The notes beneath the pieces are model-generated. The model ran no database searches. It was not told where the DNA came from and saw only the letters and a program-made list of their open reading frames with translations. A stretch of 14,587 nucleotides of DNA, from contig USAE01000041.1 of NCBI GenBank assembly GCA_900552655.1, positions 1 to 14,587 of the forward strand, in the 5' to 3' direction. This DNA is from an uncultured Clostridium sp. Lineage in GTDB: Bacteria > Bacillota > Clostridia > TANB77 > CAG-508. Positions 1 through 6,018 of the stretch are shown here, one piece after another (position 1 is the stretch's first letter; each line of letters begins with the position of its first letter). The translations under genes and the position numbers were made by a program.

Positions 1-458
1 TAGATGCTAAGGTACAGTTAGAACTTAAGACATCTGCTTTTATCTATCTTCCTGAATGGGGAGAATCAAGCTATGCTGTTAGTAAAATGGATGATGGAAC
101 AATAATAGCTCACCCATTAGAGTATGATTTAAAATTGCAGTTTGAAAATGAAAAAGATAAGGAAAAATTTTTCAATCTTATTGAAAAATATGCAAAGAAA
201 GACAGTGAAGATGAGCAAGGACTTCTTCGTGAATCATGGTGGCAGCCATTTATTCAAACTGAAAAAACAGCAGGATATGAGATGCTTATAGACAATATTG
301 CTTCTGATGGAAAATATGATGCCCATATGCTGACACTTCCTGATAAATCTTCAGCCCTTGTAAAAGAGCTTTCTAAAAATAAAAATATCAAAGTAACAAC
401 AAAAAAGGTATGGGTAAATCCATCTTTTTACAGATTTATGCTTGGCGAATACAAATAA
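1..458 (+). CDS. C-terminal part of an unrecognised protein (5' end outside window)
   Basis: The reading frame is open from base 3 with no stop before the TAA at 456-458, so this is the last ~151 codons of a longer gene. The ATG at 87 is probably internal. I do not recognise the family. The visible part looks soluble and mixed-charge, with several tryptophans (PEWGES near the start, RESWWQP in the middle, KKVWVNP near the end), a Lys/Glu-rich helical stretch, and no membrane segment. It converges on tyrS and shares a bidirectional hairpin terminator just past its stop. The theoretical 3' extension of the tyrS frame overlaps its last ~108 bases antisense. That the frame is coding is supported by its length, the terminator immediately after it, and ordinary codon use. 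Confidence 0.7.
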   Translation, partial: DAKVQLELKTSAFIYLPEWGESSYAVSKMDDGTIIAHPLEYDLKLQFENEKDKEKFFNLIEKYAKKDSEDEQGLLRESWWQPFIQTEKTAGYEMLIDNIASDGKYDAHMLTLPDKSSALVKELSKNKNIKVTTKKVWVNPSFYRFMLGEYK

Positions 459-1658
459 AAATAATATAAAAGGGGCTGTTGCATTTACAAATTTGCAACA
501 GCCCCATATTTTTATAAACTTATTTTTACCAAATTGTATAATTTTTTCTTTTGGATTTATCATTTCATTTATGTCGTTCACTATATTTCCGTCTATTTTT
601 ACACCTTTACCTAGTATCATTCTTTTTGCTTCACTTTTTGAATTTGCGAATTTTATATCTACAAGTAGATTGCAAATATTTATTTCTTCATTACCATTAT
701 ATTTATATTCTTTTATGTCTGTTGGTATTTCTCCTTTTGCTATTTTATTATATCTTTCTTCTGCTATAGCAATTTTTTCTTCTCCATGGTACATTTTTAT
801 AATTTCTTCTGCATATTTTTTGTGTGCCTTTATAATATCTTCTTCTATTAATTCTTCTGCTTCTTTTACTTCTATGTCTGTTGTTAGCCTAAAATATTCC
901 ATTAAAACATTGTCTGGAATTTTCATTGCTTTTTCATACATTACCTCTGGGCTTTCGTCTATTCCAATATAATTGTCTAAAGATTTACTCATTTTTTCTT
1001 TTCCATCTAAGCCTACTAATAGAGGAAATGTTAGAACAACTTGTCTTTCTTGTCCATAATCTTTTTGAAGCTCTCTTCCCACTAAAAGGTTAAATGTTTG
1101 GTCTGTACCACCAATTTCTATATCTGCATTTAATGCAACGGAATCATACCCTTGCATTAGTGGGTACATAAGTTCATGCATAGAAAGTGGCAAATTGTTT
1201 TCATATCTATTTTTAAAATCATCTCTTTCCAAAATTCTGGCAACAGTATATTTACTTGTTAATTCTATTATATCTTTAAAATTCATTTTAGAAAGCCATT
1301 CAGAATTATACGCAATTCTTGTTTTGTCTTTGTCTAATATTTTTGTTACTTGTCTTAAATATGTTTCACCAGATTGTCTTGTTTGTTCGAATGTTAATGC
1401 TTGTCTAGTTTTACTCTTTCCAGATGGATCCCCAATCATTCCGGTAAAGTCACCTATAACAAAAACTACTTCATGTCCCATTTCTTGAAATGCTCTTAAA
1501 GCTCTTAAAACTACAGTATGACCTAAATGCAAATCTGGTCTTGAAGGGTCTGCTCCAAGTTTTATTGTAAGTTTTTTCCCACTTTCTAATTTTTTATTTA
1601 ATTCCTCTTCTGAAAATATGTCTACTGCTTTTCTTTTAATTAAATCAATTTTATTCAT
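351..1658 (-). CDS. tyrS: Tyrosyl-tRNA synthetase, with a 51-codon non-homologous extension because the expected stop is absent
   Basis: This class I aminoacyl-tRNA synthetase charges tRNA-Tyr in the cytoplasm. The HIGH motif is seen as HLGH in a DPSRPDLHLGH context, followed by GMIGDPSGKSKTR and the KMSKS loop (KEKMSKSLDN). The C-terminal S4 RNA-binding domain ends in QFGKNKFIKI. The ATG at 1658 is chosen because GAAAGGTG lies just upstream; the frame extends 19 codons further up, but into the T-box terminator. The authentic protein would be about 384 residues, normal for this TyrS type. After FIKI the expected stop is missing: the frame reads TGG, goes through the terminator stem, and ends at TGA 351-353, antisense to the neighbouring gene. 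The 51-residue tail is hydrophobic and looks like noncoding translation. Either a stop was lost, or there is a frameshift or sequencing error near 505-520. Expression is controlled by the upstream T-box. Confidence 0.93.
   Translation of the reverse strand: MNKIDLIKRKAVDIFSEEELNKKLESGKKLTIKLGADPSRPDLHLGHTVVLRALRAFQEMGHEVVFVIGDFTGMIGDPSGKSKTRQALTFEQTRQSGETYLRQVTKILDKDKTRIAYNSEWLSKMNFKDIIELTSKYTVARILERDDFKNRYENNLPLSMHELMYPLMQGYDSVALNADIEIGGTDQTFNLLVGRELQKDYGQERQVVLTFPLLVGLDGKEKMSKSLDNYIGIDESPEVMYEKAMKIPDNVLMEYFRLTTDIEVKEAEELIEEDIIKAHKKYAEEIIKMYHGEEKIAIAEERYNKIAKGEIPTDIKEYKYNGNEEINICNLLVDIKFANSKSEAKRMILGKGVKIDGNIVNDINEMINPKEKIIQFGKNKFIKIWGCCKFVNATAPFILFLFVFAKHKSVKRWIYPYLFCCYFDIFIFRKLFYKG
472..505. 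terminator. Bidirectional intrinsic terminator between the plus-strand partial gene and tyrS
   Basis: A perfect 12-bp stem (472-483 with 494-505, arm GGGGCTGTTGCA) encloses a 10-nt loop. On the plus strand it is followed by ATATTTTTATA. On the minus strand it is followed by TTTTATATTATTTTTATTT. It can therefore stop transcripts from both sides. On the minus strand the hairpin lies inside the open tyrS frame, with no tyrS stop before it. Confidence 0.9.
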
Positions 1659-1706
1659 ATTATTCACCTTTCTTTTATTTAAATTGTATAGTTTTACTAA
1701 AATGCC

Positions 1707-1928
1707 AAAAGACACACCTTCCTTAAAGGACGATGTGTCTTCGTGGTACCACCTTTATTTACAACTTATAATTGCCTTATTCTAGCTTGTCGTAGCTACA
1801 CGTTAGTTACTATAAGAATTGTAATTCGTAAATTTATATTCTAGCAATTTCCACCACACATTGCCTCTCTATTAGTAACTATAAATTACTACTCATTTTT
1901 CTTTTTAAAACATAACTAAATTCAATTG
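1707..1928 (-). promoter_or_regulatory. T-box leader (tRNA-Tyr-sensing) of tyrS
   Basis: The conserved T-box sequence AAGGTGGTACCACGA is at 1741-1755. Its TGGT can pair with the ACCA end of uncharged tRNA-Tyr. The terminator stem (GACACA...TGTGTC, 1711-1739) is followed by TTTT. AAAGG at the T-box and CCTTT in the terminator arm form the competing antiterminator. Upstream are the Stem I elements: the outer pairing AGTTACT/AGTAACT, AGAGAGG, and a small GCAAT/ATTGC arm around GTGTGGTGG. The 3' side of the internal loop carries GAATTACA, giving a TAC (Tyr) specifier at 1821-1823. This matches the downstream gene. In this family, low charging of tRNA-Tyr favours antitermination and more TyrS. Confidence 0.93.
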
Positions 1929-1934
1929 TTTATT

Positions 1935-1963
1935 ATTATACTCACTTTTTCCTTAATTTGCAA
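1935..1963 (-). promoter_or_regulatory. Sigma-A-type promoter of tyrS/T-box
   Basis: TTGCAA (1958-1963) and TATAAT (1935-1940) are separated by 17 bp. Transcription would start near 1928, just before the T-box Stem I. The -35 box is only ~9 bp past the stop of the upstream minus-strand gene, and no terminator lies between them. Confidence 0.85.
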
Positions 1964-1971
1964 CCCACTTA

Positions 1972-2406
1972 TTATAAAAATTTTTTTAATTGCTCTACAT
2001 TATTTTCTTGAAATGTTACAAAATTATTTAGCAAATCTTTTACATCTTTGTTTACTTGGCAAGTCTCGTTATTAATTAATTTTCTTCCTTCTATAATTCC
2101 CATTGTTGTACCTTGTATCATTATTTCTGCTATGTGTGATGGTGTTTTGTCTGTTATTGTATTCATTTGAACACCAGTCCACCCCATCACTGTATCCATA
2201 ATATTTTTATCTTCTGGTATTTCTCCATAATTTTCGTATAATTTGTTTACCCTATCCATTACTTGACCATATTGTGTATATTGGAAACTTAAATTATCTT
2301 TTAATTTGTTATCATCTAGCTTTTCTGAAACAAACGATATTGAATCCATTCCCATTTTAGTAGCTTTATGAATTTGATTTAATATTTTTAAATTTTTTTC
2401 TTCCAT
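1972..2406 (-). CDS. Small helical protein, possibly a ferritin-like four-helix bundle
   Basis: The product is 144 residues, almost entirely amphipathic helix, without signal peptide or membrane segment. The start is well supported by AGAGGAGG six bases upstream of the ATG. It opens with a helix around NLKILNQIHKATKMGMDSI. A segment with NKLYENYGEIPEDKN and a later helix with EIMIQGTTMGIIEGRKLINN follow. The pattern of four long helices, and the resemblance to small ferritin-like proteins of the DUF2383/DUF3231 kind, are inference. I see no paired ExxH motif, so a di-iron site is not supported. It stands alone between the tyrS promoter and the terminator of the kinase-like gene. No clear promoter is visible in the AT-rich 2407-2530 stretch. 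Confidence 0.8.
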   Translation of the reverse strand: MEEKNLKILNQIHKATKMGMDSISFVSEKLDDNKLKDNLSFQYTQYGQVMDRVNKLYENYGEIPEDKNIMDTVMGWTGVQMNTITDKTPSHIAEIMIQGTTMGIIEGRKLINNETCQVNKDVKDLLNNFVTFQENNVEQLKKFL

Positions 2407-2533
2407 TTTTACCTCCTCTTTGTTTTTTATAGCAAAACATCCCTAATATTAATTATTTCTTTTTTATTTTGCTTTTATACTTTTTTAATAATTTTTTTAA
2501 ATTTAAAGAAGTTATATGTATATTTGAAAAAGG

Positions 2534-2569
2534 AAAAACGGTGTAATTTAATAAAATCACACCGTTTAA
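2534..2569 (-). terminator. Intrinsic terminator of the P-loop kinase-like gene
   Basis: A 9-bp stem (AAACGGTGT at 2536-2544 with ACACCGTTT at 2559-2567) has a 14-nt AT-rich loop. On the minus strand it is followed by TTCCTTTTTC. It lies 14 bases after the stop of the 2583-3194 gene. Confidence 0.8.
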
Positions 2570-2582
2570 TACATTGTTACTG

Positions 2583-3194
2583 TTATTTACTGATGCTTAC
2601 ATCTCCTTTAAGAATATAAACATCATCAAACCCAGTAAAATATTTTGTAACTCTTTGGAGTTGCATTTGCAAACACTCATGCGTTTCTTGAATTAATTTT
2701 GTCTTAATTTGTGAGTCACCTCTTACAATAGATCTAAAGATAGTTTCCGTTATGTCTCTTTCCAGAACAATTAATATCGAATGGTCATATTTTCCTTCTA
2801 GTCCAAATAAGATTTTTTCCCTATCTTTTGGAAAAATACATAAATCGTCCCACACTGCAATACCATAACTTTCTAGTACTGTTTCTGCCTTTTTTAAAGC
2901 TCTTTCAAAACTTTTCTTTTCTGCTAAATTTTCTTGTTCTTCTGTTAAAAAATTATCTGTTATAAGTTTTAAAACTTCTTCTTCGCAGATTTCGTCAATT
3001 TCTATATGTACAGAATTCATAAGTTCTTCACATATTACATTTGCTACAGTACTCTTACCTGCTGCTGGCGTCCCACATAATACAACCAAGGACTTCTTTG
3101 GTATTTTTAGTTCATTTTTTATAAAATACCGAGTCCTTTTTTGAGGTAACTTTGTTGCTTTCTTTAAATTTTCTGTTAATATTTCTGCTATCAT
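2583..3194 (-). CDS. P-loop kinase-like / AAA_33-type ATP-binding protein of unknown substrate
   Basis: The product is 203 residues. A Walker A motif GTPAAGKST is at about residues 41-49, after a ~30-residue basic N-terminal helix and the strand SLVVLC. Further on are an acidic HIEIDEICEEE segment, a VWDDLCIFPKDREK segment that may be the second acidic/substrate loop, and a Lid-like region with RSIVRGDSQ. This order fits small kinases of the AAA_33/KTI12/PSTK-like/zeta-toxin class, which phosphorylate small molecules or nucleic-acid-linked substrates. I cannot name the substrate. The ATG has AGGAGG upstream. It is a single-gene unit with its own promoter (3256-3284) and terminator (2534-2569). 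No antitoxin-like partner is adjacent, which argues against a toxin-antitoxin reading. Confidence 0.82.
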   Translation of the reverse strand: MIAEILTENLKKATKLPQKRTRYFIKNELKIPKKSLVVLCGTPAAGKSTVANVICEELMNSVHIEIDEICEEEVLKLITDNFLTEEQENLAEKKSFERALKKAETVLESYGIAVWDDLCIFPKDREKILFGLEGKYDHSILIVLERDITETIFRSIVRGDSQIKTKLIQETHECLQMQLQRVTKYFTGFDDVYILKGDVSISK

Positions 3195-3255
3195 CTTGTT
3201 TTTCCTCCTAATTCTTTTGACAGTATTTGCTGATTTTAAAAAAATCCTATAATAT

Positions 3256-3284
3256 ATTTTACCAAATTATGTTACCTTAGTCAA
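3256..3284 (-). promoter_or_regulatory. Sigma-A-type promoter of the kinase-like gene
   Basis: TTGACT (3279-3284), a 17-bp spacer, then TAAAAT (3256-3261). The leader to the ATG at 3194 would be about 55 nt and ends in AGGAGG. Confidence 0.82.
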
Positions 3285-3320
3285 ATTTTATACTTCTTTT
3301 TTATTTTCTAGCAAAGAAAT

Positions 3321-3360
3321 ATCCCCACAATATGTTTTATTTACCACATATTATGGGGAT
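3321..3360 (-). terminator. Intrinsic terminator of the 73-residue gene
   Basis: An inverted repeat pairs 3321-3335 with 3346-3360 (14 of 15 positions, arm starting ATCCCCA), with a 10-nt loop. On the minus strand it is followed by ATTTCTTTG, a fairly weak U-tract. It begins 7 bases after the gene's stop. Confidence 0.7.
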
Positions 3361-3367
3361 AGAGGAA

Positions 3368-3589
3368 TTAATCTAGAATTGCCCGTACACCGGACATTTT
3401 GGTAACTTGTAGTCTTAATGCTCTAGCAATAATTTCAACTTCTTTTTCAGATACATAGTTTGGGAAATATAAATGCACTTCTCCTCGCCTGTATTCTGAT
3501 TTAAAGTTGTTACTTCCTATCGCTTGTTTTACTACTTTCCGTGCTCTTTCCAATGATGTTTTTTTGCCTCTGATAAAAATCTGTTTCAT
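3368..3589 (-). CDS. Small basic hypothetical protein (73 residues)
   Basis: I do not recognise this protein. It is short, rich in Lys/Arg, and has no membrane or signal segment. The apparent element order is: strand KQIFIRG, helix with SLERARKVVKQAIG, strands in SEYRRGEVHLYF, helix EKEVEIIARALRLQV, and strand GVRAIL. This alternation would suit a small ferredoxin-like alpha/beta fold, possibly one that binds nucleic acid; that is inference only. The gene is well supported as real. AAGGAGG precedes the ATG, a near-consensus promoter (3632-3661) lies upstream, and a hairpin terminator lies just downstream. It is divergently transcribed from the radical SAM gene, with the two promoters' -35 boxes only 15 bp apart. 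Confidence 0.8.
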   Translation of the reverse strand: MKQIFIRGKKTSLERARKVVKQAIGSNNFKSEYRRGEVHLYFPNYVSEKEVEIIARALRLQVTKMSGVRAILD

Positions 3590-3631
3590 AGGCTATTCCT
3601 CCTTGCAAATATTATAGTGCTTCATAACTTA

Positions 3632-3661
3632 ATTATACTATCTTCTTCTTATTTATGTCAA
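3632..3661 (-). promoter_or_regulatory. Consensus promoter of the 73-residue gene
   Basis: A perfect TTGACA (3656-3661), an 18-bp spacer, and a perfect TATAAT (3632-3637). It is arranged back to back with the radical SAM promoter. Confidence 0.85.
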
Positions 3662-3676
3662 TTCAAATGTCGAAAT

Positions 3677-3705
3677 TTGTATACTTATGTATTTTTTGGT
3701 ATAAT
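3677..3705 (+). promoter_or_regulatory. Extended -10 promoter of the radical SAM gene
   Basis: TTGTAT (3677-3682), 17 bp, then TATAAT (3700-3705) preceded by TGG, giving an extended -10 TGnTATAAT. The predicted transcription start (about 3711-3713) falls 2-4 bases before the ATG at 3715. Confidence 0.82.
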
Positions 3706-3714
3706 ATTTGTATT

Positions 3715-4632
3715 ATGGAAAATATTATAAGATATAATCGTTTAAATGAATATTATAAAAATAAATTTGGAGAAAGAACCCTTAAAATATGTATTGACGC
3801 AGGTTTTACTTGTCCTAACCGCGATGGCACTTTAAGTAATTGTGGTTGTATTTTTTGTAGTCAAGATGGATCTGGTGACTTAATAAAATATTCCGCATTG
3901 TCTATTTCAAATCAAGTTCAAAACTTTTTAAATAGTTATCGTGGTTTGCGTGCTAATAAATTTATTGCATATTTTCAAAATTTTACAAATACCTATGATT
4001 CTTTAGAAAATTTAAAAGAAAAATATGACTCTGCATTAATTAGTGATAAAATAGTTGGTCTTTCTGTCGCTACAAGGCCTGATTGTATAACAGAAGATAT
4101 CGCACAATTACTTGCATCTTATTCTAATAATTACAGTGTATCTGTAGAACTAGGCTTGCAAACTGCAAATGATAATATTGGCCAGATAATTAATCGTTGT
4201 TACACAAATTCTGATTTTACAAATGCTATTACTATTTTAAGAAAGTATAATATAGAAGTAATTACACACATTATGGTTGGTTTGCCTACTGAAAGCTTTA
4301 ATGATATAAAAAACACCGTTAATTTTATAAATTTTCATGATATACAAGGCTTAAAAGTTCATTCAACTTATATTGTAAAAAATACTGTTCTTGCAAATAT
4401 GTACAATAATAACGAATATACTCCAATTACTTTAGATTATTACTTAGATAACTTAGCATATATAATAACACATATAAATCCCCAAATTATAATACATAGA
4501 ATTTCTGGTGATGCTCCTAAAAACTTACTTATAGCTCCAGAGTGGAATTTGCATAAGAAGTGGATTTTAAATGGTTTCGAAAAAAAATTAAAAGATGAAA
4601 ATCTGTGGCAAGGAAAATTTTATGAGGCATAA
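3715..4632 (+). CDS. TIGR01212-family (YhcC-like) radical SAM protein
   Basis: From the ATG at 3715 the product is 305 residues, the normal size for TIGR01212/YhcC-like proteins. The [4Fe-4S] cluster cysteines are C33, C45 and C48 within FTCPNRDGT...GCIFCSQDGSG, a family-specific variant of the radical SAM CxxxCxxC motif. Later family-typical segments are IAYFQNFTNTY, VGLSVATRPDC, SVELGLQTAND, THIMVGLPTE and HRISGDAP. The reaction of this family is not firmly known to me. The frame continues upstream to an ATG at 3655, but that start has no ribosome binding site and would place the promoter inside the gene, so 3715 is preferred. No Shine-Dalgarno precedes 3715, and the mRNA may be leaderless. 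The stop codon lies inside the terminator stem. Confidence 0.92.
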   Translation: MENIIRYNRLNEYYKNKFGERTLKICIDAGFTCPNRDGTLSNCGCIFCSQDGSGDLIKYSALSISNQVQNFLNSYRGLRANKFIAYFQNFTNTYDSLENLKEKYDSALISDKIVGLSVATRPDCITEDIAQLLASYSNNYSVSVELGLQTANDNIGQIINRCYTNSDFTNAITILRKYNIEVITHIMVGLPTESFNDIKNTVNFINFHDIQGLKVHSTYIVKNTVLANMYNNNEYTPITLDYYLDNLAYIITHINPQIIIHRISGDAPKNLLIAPEWNLHKKWILNGFEKKLKDENLWQGKFYEA

Positions 4633-4655
4633 ATTAATTATGCCTCTATTTTTAT
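4624..4655 (+). terminator. Intrinsic terminator of the radical SAM gene, overlapping its stop codon
   Basis: A 9-bp stem GAGGCATAA (4624-4632) pairs with TTATGCCTC (4638-4646) across a 5-nt loop, then TATTTTTAT. The 5' arm contains the gene's last two sense codons and its TAA. Confidence 0.88.
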
Positions 4656-4665
4656 AAGTAAAATT

Positions 4666-4703
4666 AAATCGGGATTTTTAGGACTTTCTCCAAATCCCGG
4701 TTT
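4666..4703 (-). terminator. Intrinsic terminator of the superoxide dismutase end of the long operon
   Basis: A 12-bp stem pairs 4666-4677 with 4692-4703, including one G-T pair, with a short inner GGA/TCC pairing in the loop. On the minus strand it is followed by AATTTTA. It lies 23 bases after the sod stop. The plus-strand side could act as a second terminator for the radical SAM transcript. Confidence 0.75.
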
Positions 4704-4726
4704 TAATATACTAATTATATAATCCT

Positions 4727-5317
4727 CTATCTCACATTTTTAAATCTTTTATTTACATTATTCCAATTTATAATATTCCAAAAAGCCTTAATATATTCAC
4801 CTCTATTTGCTTTATATTGTAAAAAGTAAGAATGTTCCCACATATCTAATACTAGTATTGGCTTACAATTCCACAAAGTTAGATTTTGGTGCTTTTCACA
4901 TTGTAACATTTTTAGCTTATTAAACCTTGGAACCCAAACAAGTAAGTTCCAACCAGAAGCTTCTACTTGCTTACTGCTTTCTACAAATTGCTCTTTAAAA
5001 GTTTCAAAATTACCGAAATCTTTATTTATTTGTTCCATTAAATTTATGTCTGGTGAAGATGGAATTGCAGGTCCCATGTTTCCGAAAAATAGTTCATGTA
5101 AAATCGCACCAGATCCAAAAAAAGATAAGTTTTTTTCTAAACATTTTATATTTTCGAAATCTTTATTTTTGCGCACTTTTTCTAATTTTGTTAATGTCGC
5201 ATTGGTATTATCTACATATCCTGCATACAATGTATTATAGTGAATATTTAAAGTTTCCTTACTATAATATGGTTCTAAACTATCTAATGGATATTCTAAA
5301 TTTATTTTCTTGATCAT
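4727..5317 (-). CDS. Fe/Mn-type superoxide dismutase family protein, divergent second shell
   Basis: The product is 196 residues, the usual length for this cytoplasmic metalloenzyme family, which dismutates superoxide. The four metal ligands appear conserved: H26, H74 (AILHELFF), and D158 and H162 in DMWEHSYFLQY. Y34 is present in AGYVDN, and Gln144 in KHQN could fill the Gln position typical of Mn-type enzymes. The usual HHxxHHxxYV N-terminal motif is instead HYNTLYAGYV, so family His27, His30 and His31 positions read Tyr, Leu and Tyr. The Gln normally near position 69 of Fe-type enzymes is Ser/Gly here. Metal choice and even activity are therefore uncertain. GGAGG precedes the ATG. It is the last gene of the minus-strand run, 36 bases after birA, and is followed by a terminator. 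Its own promoter is not visible. Confidence 0.88.
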   Translation of the reverse strand: MIKKINLEYPLDSLEPYYSKETLNIHYNTLYAGYVDNTNATLTKLEKVRKNKDFENIKCLEKNLSFFGSGAILHELFFGNMGPAIPSSPDINLMEQINKDFGNFETFKEQFVESSKQVEASGWNLLVWVPRFNKLKMLQCEKHQNLTLWNCKPILVLDMWEHSYFLQYKANRGEYIKAFWNIINWNNVNKRFKNVR

Positions 5318-5353
5318 AAAAATTCCTCCATATTTTATTGTATGAAGAAATTT

Positions 5354-5947
5354 TTAAAATATTCTTGTATTTAGCTCTTTTTCGATATTTTCGATAATTT
5401 CACAAATAATATCTTCTTTGCAATATTTTTGTTTTGTTTCGTTATATAGTGATGTAGCAATATTTATTATATCATTAGAAAACTCGCTTTCATTTACATT
5501 AAAACCAATCCCTATAAAAAGTTCTTTAATATTTTCCTTAGTTGTTATTACTTCTGTTAATATTCCACATATTTTTTTATTATTTAATAGTAAATCGTTT
5601 GGCAATTTTACTTCTAAATTAATATTATACAACTTTTTAATAGCATACTTTATTCTTTCTGCAATTGAAACTGTAAAGCCTTCTAGTTGTTTTATATTAG
5701 CTTTTGGCTTTAATATTATTGTCATTGCTATATTATCACTTTTAGTATGCCACATTCTACCATGTGTACCCTTTCCAGCATTCTGGACATCTGCTATAAT
5801 TATTGTTCCATTGTCATATTTTTGCTTATTTCTTTTGGCTTCTAATTGGGTTGAATCTATTTCCTGAAAATATACTACTTTTTTTCCAACATATTTTGTA
5901 TTTGCTTTAGTTAATTTATCTATATCCAATAATTTCTCCTTTATCAT
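5354..5947 (-). CDS. birA: Biotin--[acetyl-CoA-carboxylase] ligase, catalytic type without HTH domain
   Basis: This enzyme activates biotin as biotinyl-AMP and attaches it to the biotin carboxyl carrier protein. At up to 197 residues it is the monofunctional form, lacking the N-terminal DNA-binding domain of E. coli-type BirA, so it is not a repressor. Visible motifs are YFQEIDSTQ, the biotin/ATP loop KGTHGRMW (family GRGRxGRxW, less basic here), KLPNDLLLNNKKICGIL (family K-PND) and FIGIGFNVN. The small C-terminal domain is short. The ATG at 5947 has no ribosome binding site. A TTG six codons downstream (5929) has AAAGGAG exactly six bases upstream and starts MDIDKLTK, which fits the family better; I think TTG is the true start. 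It lies between truB and the superoxide dismutase. Confidence 0.9.
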   Translation of the reverse strand: MIKEKLLDIDKLTKANTKYVGKKVVYFQEIDSTQLEAKRNKQKYDNGTIIIADVQNAGKGTHGRMWHTKSDNIAMTIILKPKANIKQLEGFTVSIAERIKYAIKKLYNINLEVKLPNDLLLNNKKICGILTEVITTKENIKELFIGIGFNVNESEFSNDIINIATSLYNETKQKYCKEDIICEIIENIEKELNTRIF

Positions 5948-6018
5948 TGCTTATTGCTATTGTAATTTCAAAATCACATTGTACATTTTTTTATTAGTAA
6001 TTATACGACCATACATAT

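Noticed and set aside
351..505. The hydrophobic 51-residue C-terminal tail of TyrRS read as a membrane anchor
   Set aside because: It is the translation of a terminator hairpin plus the antisense of a coding gene. Hydrophobicity is expected from such AT-rich antisense, and TyrRS families end at the S4 domain.
442..972. Hydrophobic plus-strand frame over tyrS
   Set aside because: It is antisense to a certain gene, with Ser/Ile/Phe-rich composition typical of antisense AT-rich coding DNA.
1659..1715. 19-codon upstream extension of tyrS
   Set aside because: It lies in the spacer and the base of the T-box terminator, while the ATG at 1658 has a good SD.
2583..3194. Zeta-toxin-like reading of the P-loop kinase gene
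   Set aside because: No antitoxin-sized partner is adjacent. The gene has its own promoter and terminator, and the match is only at the level of the Walker A fold.
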